The position numbers were made by a program, and so were the translations under genes. A stretch of DNA of 64,000 nt, taken from an uncultured Duodenibacillus sp. GTDB lineage: Bacteria; Pseudomonadota; Gammaproteobacteria; Burkholderiales; Burkholderiaceae_F. Below are positions 61,364 to 64,000 of the stretch, piece after piece. Numbering within the stretch: the stretch's first letter is position 1; the number at the start of each line of letters is the position of its first letter. The notes beneath the pieces were generated by a model, which did not search any database, had not been told where the DNA came from, and saw nothing but the letters and a program-made list of their open reading frames with translations. The stretch is taken from positions 186,001 through 250,000 of the forward strand of contig CALXQK010000013.1 of NCBI GenBank assembly GCA_944390745.1, written 5' to 3'.

Positions 61364-63040
61364 CTAGAGGCCTGCGAGATACCGCGAGAGGGCGCCGTAG
61401 GCGCGCTCGCTCATCACAAAGGCAAGCGCCGCCTCGGCGCGCGTCATGGCAAGGTACAAAAGCGCCTTCTCGCGCTCGGTCACCGCCTCAAAGTCCATCT
61501 CGGTGATGATCACGCAGGGCGCCGAGAAGCCGCAGCAGCGCCGCAGCGTGTCGCAGTAGATCTCGCCCTCGGTGAACACGCGCATGTTGTTGGCGTCAAA
61601 CGCATCAAGCGGCCGGCGCAGACGGCAGCCGCCAATCACCTCGCGCGAGAGCGTATCCGACCCCCTCCAGCCGTGCCAGGACAGCAGGGCGATCTGCTCG
61701 GGACGAAAGCCGCGGCTGAGAAACTGCTCCAGCGTGCGCCGGGTCGCCTTGAAGAGGCTGTCCGGACCGCTGTAGCGCTCGGCAATGAAGGTGCTGTCCC
61801 CCTCAAGGGGGCTGGCGCTCGTGAAGCTCTCCCCCACCAGCCTGAAGGCGCGCAGCTCCTCGGCCTGGCGCTGCGGCACCCGCAGCGTCTCGTCGGTTCG
61901 GATCAGCAGCGTCTGGTCGGGATCGAACTCCGCGCTCTCGCGCCCGTCAAAGATCCGGGCGTAGGGGTCGCCCAGCACGTAGAGCCGGCCGCGCCCGGAG
62001 AGCGCCTGCGCAAGCGCCTGCAGCCACTCCGGCATGAAGCCCTCGGCGTTGTCGACGATGATGCAGTCCCAGCAGTAGCGCTTCGCGGCAAGAGCGCGCA
62101 TGAGCAGCTCCGAGCAGTAGGAAAAATAGTCCCGGGCCTGCTCGGGCGAGAGGGCTGCGACATCGCGCGTTCTTCCCTCGCACTCGCAGGCAAGCTCGTG
62201 CCAGGTGCCCACAAAGCTTGCGCGCACGCCCGCACCGCTTTTGAGCATCGCCTCGGCCGGATTGCGCGAAAAGTTGAGATAAACGGCCTTTTCACGACGC
62301 TCGCCCGCCTCGCGCAGCAGCCGCTGCGCAAGCAGCGTCTTGCCCGCACCGGCGGGCGCCTCAACCACAACAAGCGGCAGACTCGTGTGGATGCAGGGCA
62401 CCCAGGAGGCGATGCCCGCGGCCTTGCGGCGGCGCGCCGCGGCAAGCGCATCGCAGATCGCACCGGCGTCCGGCCGATACGTGTAGTGCGAGACGAAGAA
62501 GCGCTCGAGCGCCCGCGCGTCGACAATGACGCCCTCGGCGCGGGCCCTTTCATTGAGTGCGAGGATCGCCTCGCAAAGCGACTCCAGCCGCGTGCTGTCA
62601 AACACCCGGCCCTCAAGGTGGTTGAGAACCTCGGCATGCGCCGAGAGCGTGCCGTTGGGCAGCACAAGAAAGTGCGAGAAGATCACCCGCTCGCCGAAGC
62701 TCTTCATGCGCGAGGCAAGAATGGCGCCTTGGCGCGCGAGCTGCTCGGAGATGCTCTTGACGCCGTTTTGCGCCTCGTAGTGCCGCAGCAGCTCGCCCGA
62801 GGCGGATTCCTCGGGACTGCCGGACTTCACCTCGAGCACGCACGCCGCGCCAAGCGGCGTGATGACGACAAAGTCAAGCTCGGTGAGCGCCCTTTCGCCG
62901 CTGCGGTCGAGCACGGTCACCCCGCCGATGATGGTGTAGTCGTCCGGAAGTGCGCTGAGAAGCTCCTCCACATAGGCCTCGGCCAGGCTGCCGGCCGTTC
63001 GTCCCGCCGCTGCCGGCGACCTTTGCAATATGCGCGCCAT
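61364..63040 (-). CDS. NERD-nuclease plus superfamily I helicase-like protein
   Basis: A 558-residue fusion. The N-terminal NERD domain has AYVEELLSALPDDY, ALTELDFVVI and AACVLEVKSG, giving the Glu, Asp and EVK of a PD-(D/E)xK nuclease. A UvrD/DUF2075-like ATPase follows: Walker A VEAPAGAGKTLLAQ (about residue 240), then CIIVDNAEGFMPEW at Walker B, where the usual DE is DN, and TMTRAEAALAFV-like sequence near the end (LYLAMTRAEAALAF). Nuclease-helicase fusions of this kind include antiphage proteins such as Nhi, so defence is possible but not shown. GAGG precedes the start at 63040. It stands alone. Confidence 0.85.
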   Translation of the reverse strand: MARILQRSPAAAGRTAGSLAEAYVEELLSALPDDYTIIGGVTVLDRSGERALTELDFVVITPLGAACVLEVKSGSPEESASGELLRHYEAQNGVKSISEQLARQGAILASRMKSFGERVIFSHFLVLPNGTLSAHAEVLNHLEGRVFDSTRLESLCEAILALNERARAEGVIVDARALERFFVSHYTYRPDAGAICDALAAARRRKAAGIASWVPCIHTSLPLVVVEAPAGAGKTLLAQRLLREAGERREKAVYLNFSRNPAEAMLKSGAGVRASFVGTWHELACECEGRTRDVAALSPEQARDYFSYCSELLMRALAAKRYCWDCIIVDNAEGFMPEWLQALAQALSGRGRLYVLGDPYARIFDGRESAEFDPDQTLLIRTDETLRVPQRQAEELRAFRLVGESFTSASPLEGDSTFIAERYSGPDSLFKATRRTLEQFLSRGFRPEQIALLSWHGWRGSDTLSREVIGGCRLRRPLDAFDANNMRVFTEGEIYCDTLRRCCGFSAPCVIITEMDFEAVTEREKALLYLAMTRAEAALAFVMSERAYGALSRYLAGL

Positions 63041-63377
63041 GATTTCCTCTTTGTGCGTTCTGCCGCCGCAGCGTGCGGCGGGCCTGCGAAGATTTCCCTC
63101 GAAAGGGTCGCACTTTTTTCCCGGCGCCGCAAGAAGGCCGCCCGCGCACATGTCCGGGCATGCGGCAGAAGTCCTGAATCGACGACCCTTGCAGACGAAA
63201 TCCGCATTTTCCCCAGTCGCGAAAAAGAATCTTTTCCAGCGCAAAAAAGCCCCTCATCTCGTATGGGATCAACCACAGCAATCTCCTCTTTTCCGCTGGG
63301 TACAATTGTCTCGGCCGCTCTTAAGCTTTCCTTAAGAATGGCAGGCATACCGAAATACCACAGAGGAGAGGAACACC
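63041..63377. promoter_or_regulatory. Divergent region between the nuclease-helicase and flavin reductase genes
   Basis: 337 bases. TACAAT at 63301-63306 is a good -10 box for the plus-strand gene. TCTTAAG-CTTTC-CTTAAGA at 63319-63337 is a 7-base inverted repeat just downstream of it, where a repressor or an RNA stem could act. No gene seen. Confidence 0.45.
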
Positions 63378-64000
63378 ATGAACGATCTTTCCCGACGCAA
63401 CCTTCTGAAGACTGTTGCCGCCGGCGGCGTTGCCGCCTCGGCCGCTCCGCTGGCGCTTGCCGCCGGCGCCCCCAGGTTTGACGAGACCGCCGACGTCGTC
63501 ATCGTGGGCTTTGGCGGTGCAGGCGCGGCCACGGCCATCACGGCCGCCGACAACGGCGCGAGCGTCATCGTCATCGAGCGCCAGCCCGAGGCGACGCTGC
63601 GCTCGAACACTCGCATGTCGGGCGGCATCTTCCACTGCCCGAGCAAGACGGGCAACAAGGCCGCGCTCAAGGAATACGCCAAGGCCATGTTCTCGGGCGA
63701 AAACATCCCGGGCAAGCTCGAGGGCGAACAGCCCGAGGTGAGCGACGGTCTGGCGCAGGCCTGGGCCGACTACACGCCGGGGCTGCTCGACTGGATGAAG
63801 AGCCTCGACCCGAAGTTTCAGGCGTTCTCGACGCCGGGCTTCAAGGGCGCGGCCTTCCCCAACTTCCCGGGCGCCAAGGACTGCGGCTACCAGGTCTACC
63901 GCTCCTCGTACCCGGACCGCATTCCGCCGGGATTCAACGAACCGTGCTACGGCAAGCCCAAGGAGCAGGCCATCTCGGGCGAGGCCTTCTGGCAGTGCCT
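63378..64000 (+). CDS. Tat-exported FAD-dependent reductase (fumarate-reductase flavoprotein family), cut by window end
   Basis: At least 207 residues, open to the edge. The start has GAGGAGAGG 6 bases upstream. The N terminus MNDLSRRNLLKTVAAGGVAA is a twin-arginine signal. The FAD-binding motif ADVVIVGFGGAGAATAITAA and the Glu in VIVIER follow, then RMSGGIFHCPSKTGNKAALK. This is the soluble flavin subunit type of periplasmic reductases without an N-terminal haem domain, which receives electrons from separate cytochromes. The catalytic part lies beyond the window, so the substrate cannot be judged. Confidence 0.88.
   Translation, partial: MNDLSRRNLLKTVAAGGVAASAAPLALAAGAPRFDETADVVIVGFGGAGAATAITAADNGASVIVIERQPEATLRSNTRMSGGIFHCPSKTGNKAALKEYAKAMFSGENIPGKLEGEQPEVSDGLAQAWADYTPGLLDWMKSLDPKFQAFSTPGFKGAAFPNFPGAKDCGYQVYRSSYPDRIPPGFNEPCYGKPKEQAISGEAFWQC

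Overview
The window is one contiguous stretch of a high-GC proteobacterial chromosome. The gene content fits a betaproteobacterium, most likely a gut-type Sutterellaceae (Sutterella/Parasutterella-like) member of Burkholderiales. The pointers are the hemA-prfA-prmC and sspA-sspB blocks, System II (Ccs/Res-type) cytochrome c biogenesis, several exported flavin or multiheme reductases, and many amino-acid and peptide genes with no sugar-fermentation genes. The taxonomy is an inference; no rRNA is present to settle it.

Layout. 1-10.1 kb is housekeeping: the end of a MetE-like gene, tRNA-Phe, an NhaC-type antiporter, hemA-prfA-prmC, an MFS exporter, a nitroreductase, a Nif3-like protein, mscL, sspA-sspB and tRNA-Thr. 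10.1-11.3 kb holds a decayed gene. 11.3-22 kb is amino-acid metabolism: metY, an acetyl-CoA-type metA, an amino-acid binding protein, a guanidinium exporter behind a guanidine-II riboswitch, an aromatic aminotransferase, leuCD, a Na+/alanine symporter and a DAP-decarboxylase-like enzyme. 22-26.4 kb has a tetraheme flavocytochrome c with a divergent LysR gene and an exported metallo-beta-lactamase-fold protein. 26.7-32.3 kb is sbcD-sbcC-CYTH. 32.4-40.8 kb carries an M20 amidohydrolase, two thiol-disulfide proteins, a secreted 17-residue repeat protein, a RarD-type permease, isoaspartyl dipeptidase and an amino-acid ABC transporter. 41-46.2 kb is an exported redox cluster (flavodoxin, cyclophilin-like protein, aldo/keto reductase) with a divergent LysR gene and a Tat-exported aminotransferase. 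46.4-48.7 kb is ruvCAB. 48.9-49.97 kb is tRNA-Val plus an atypical stretch with an IS21 remnant. 50-51.8 kb is nsrR and hmp with a palindromic operator. 51.9-56.6 kb is a respiratory module: CcsA/ResB maturation proteins, an octaheme cytochrome with a CX2CK site, and a LuxR-type response regulator. 56.7-61.1 kb has two more amidohydrolases and an AEC transporter. 61.4-63 kb is a NERD nuclease-helicase, and the window ends inside a Tat-exported flavin reductase.

Together the genes suggest an asaccharolytic, anaerobically respiring organism. It hydrolyses peptides and acyl-amino acids (four amidohydrolase or dipeptidase genes), imports amino acids, and passes electrons to periplasmic flavin or multiheme reductases under LysR and LuxR-type control. 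The least explained items are the octaheme cytochrome module, the exported AKR/flavodoxin cluster with the Tat-exported aminotransferase, and the flavocytochrome with an altered substrate pocket. No phage, CRISPR array or complete transposon was seen.
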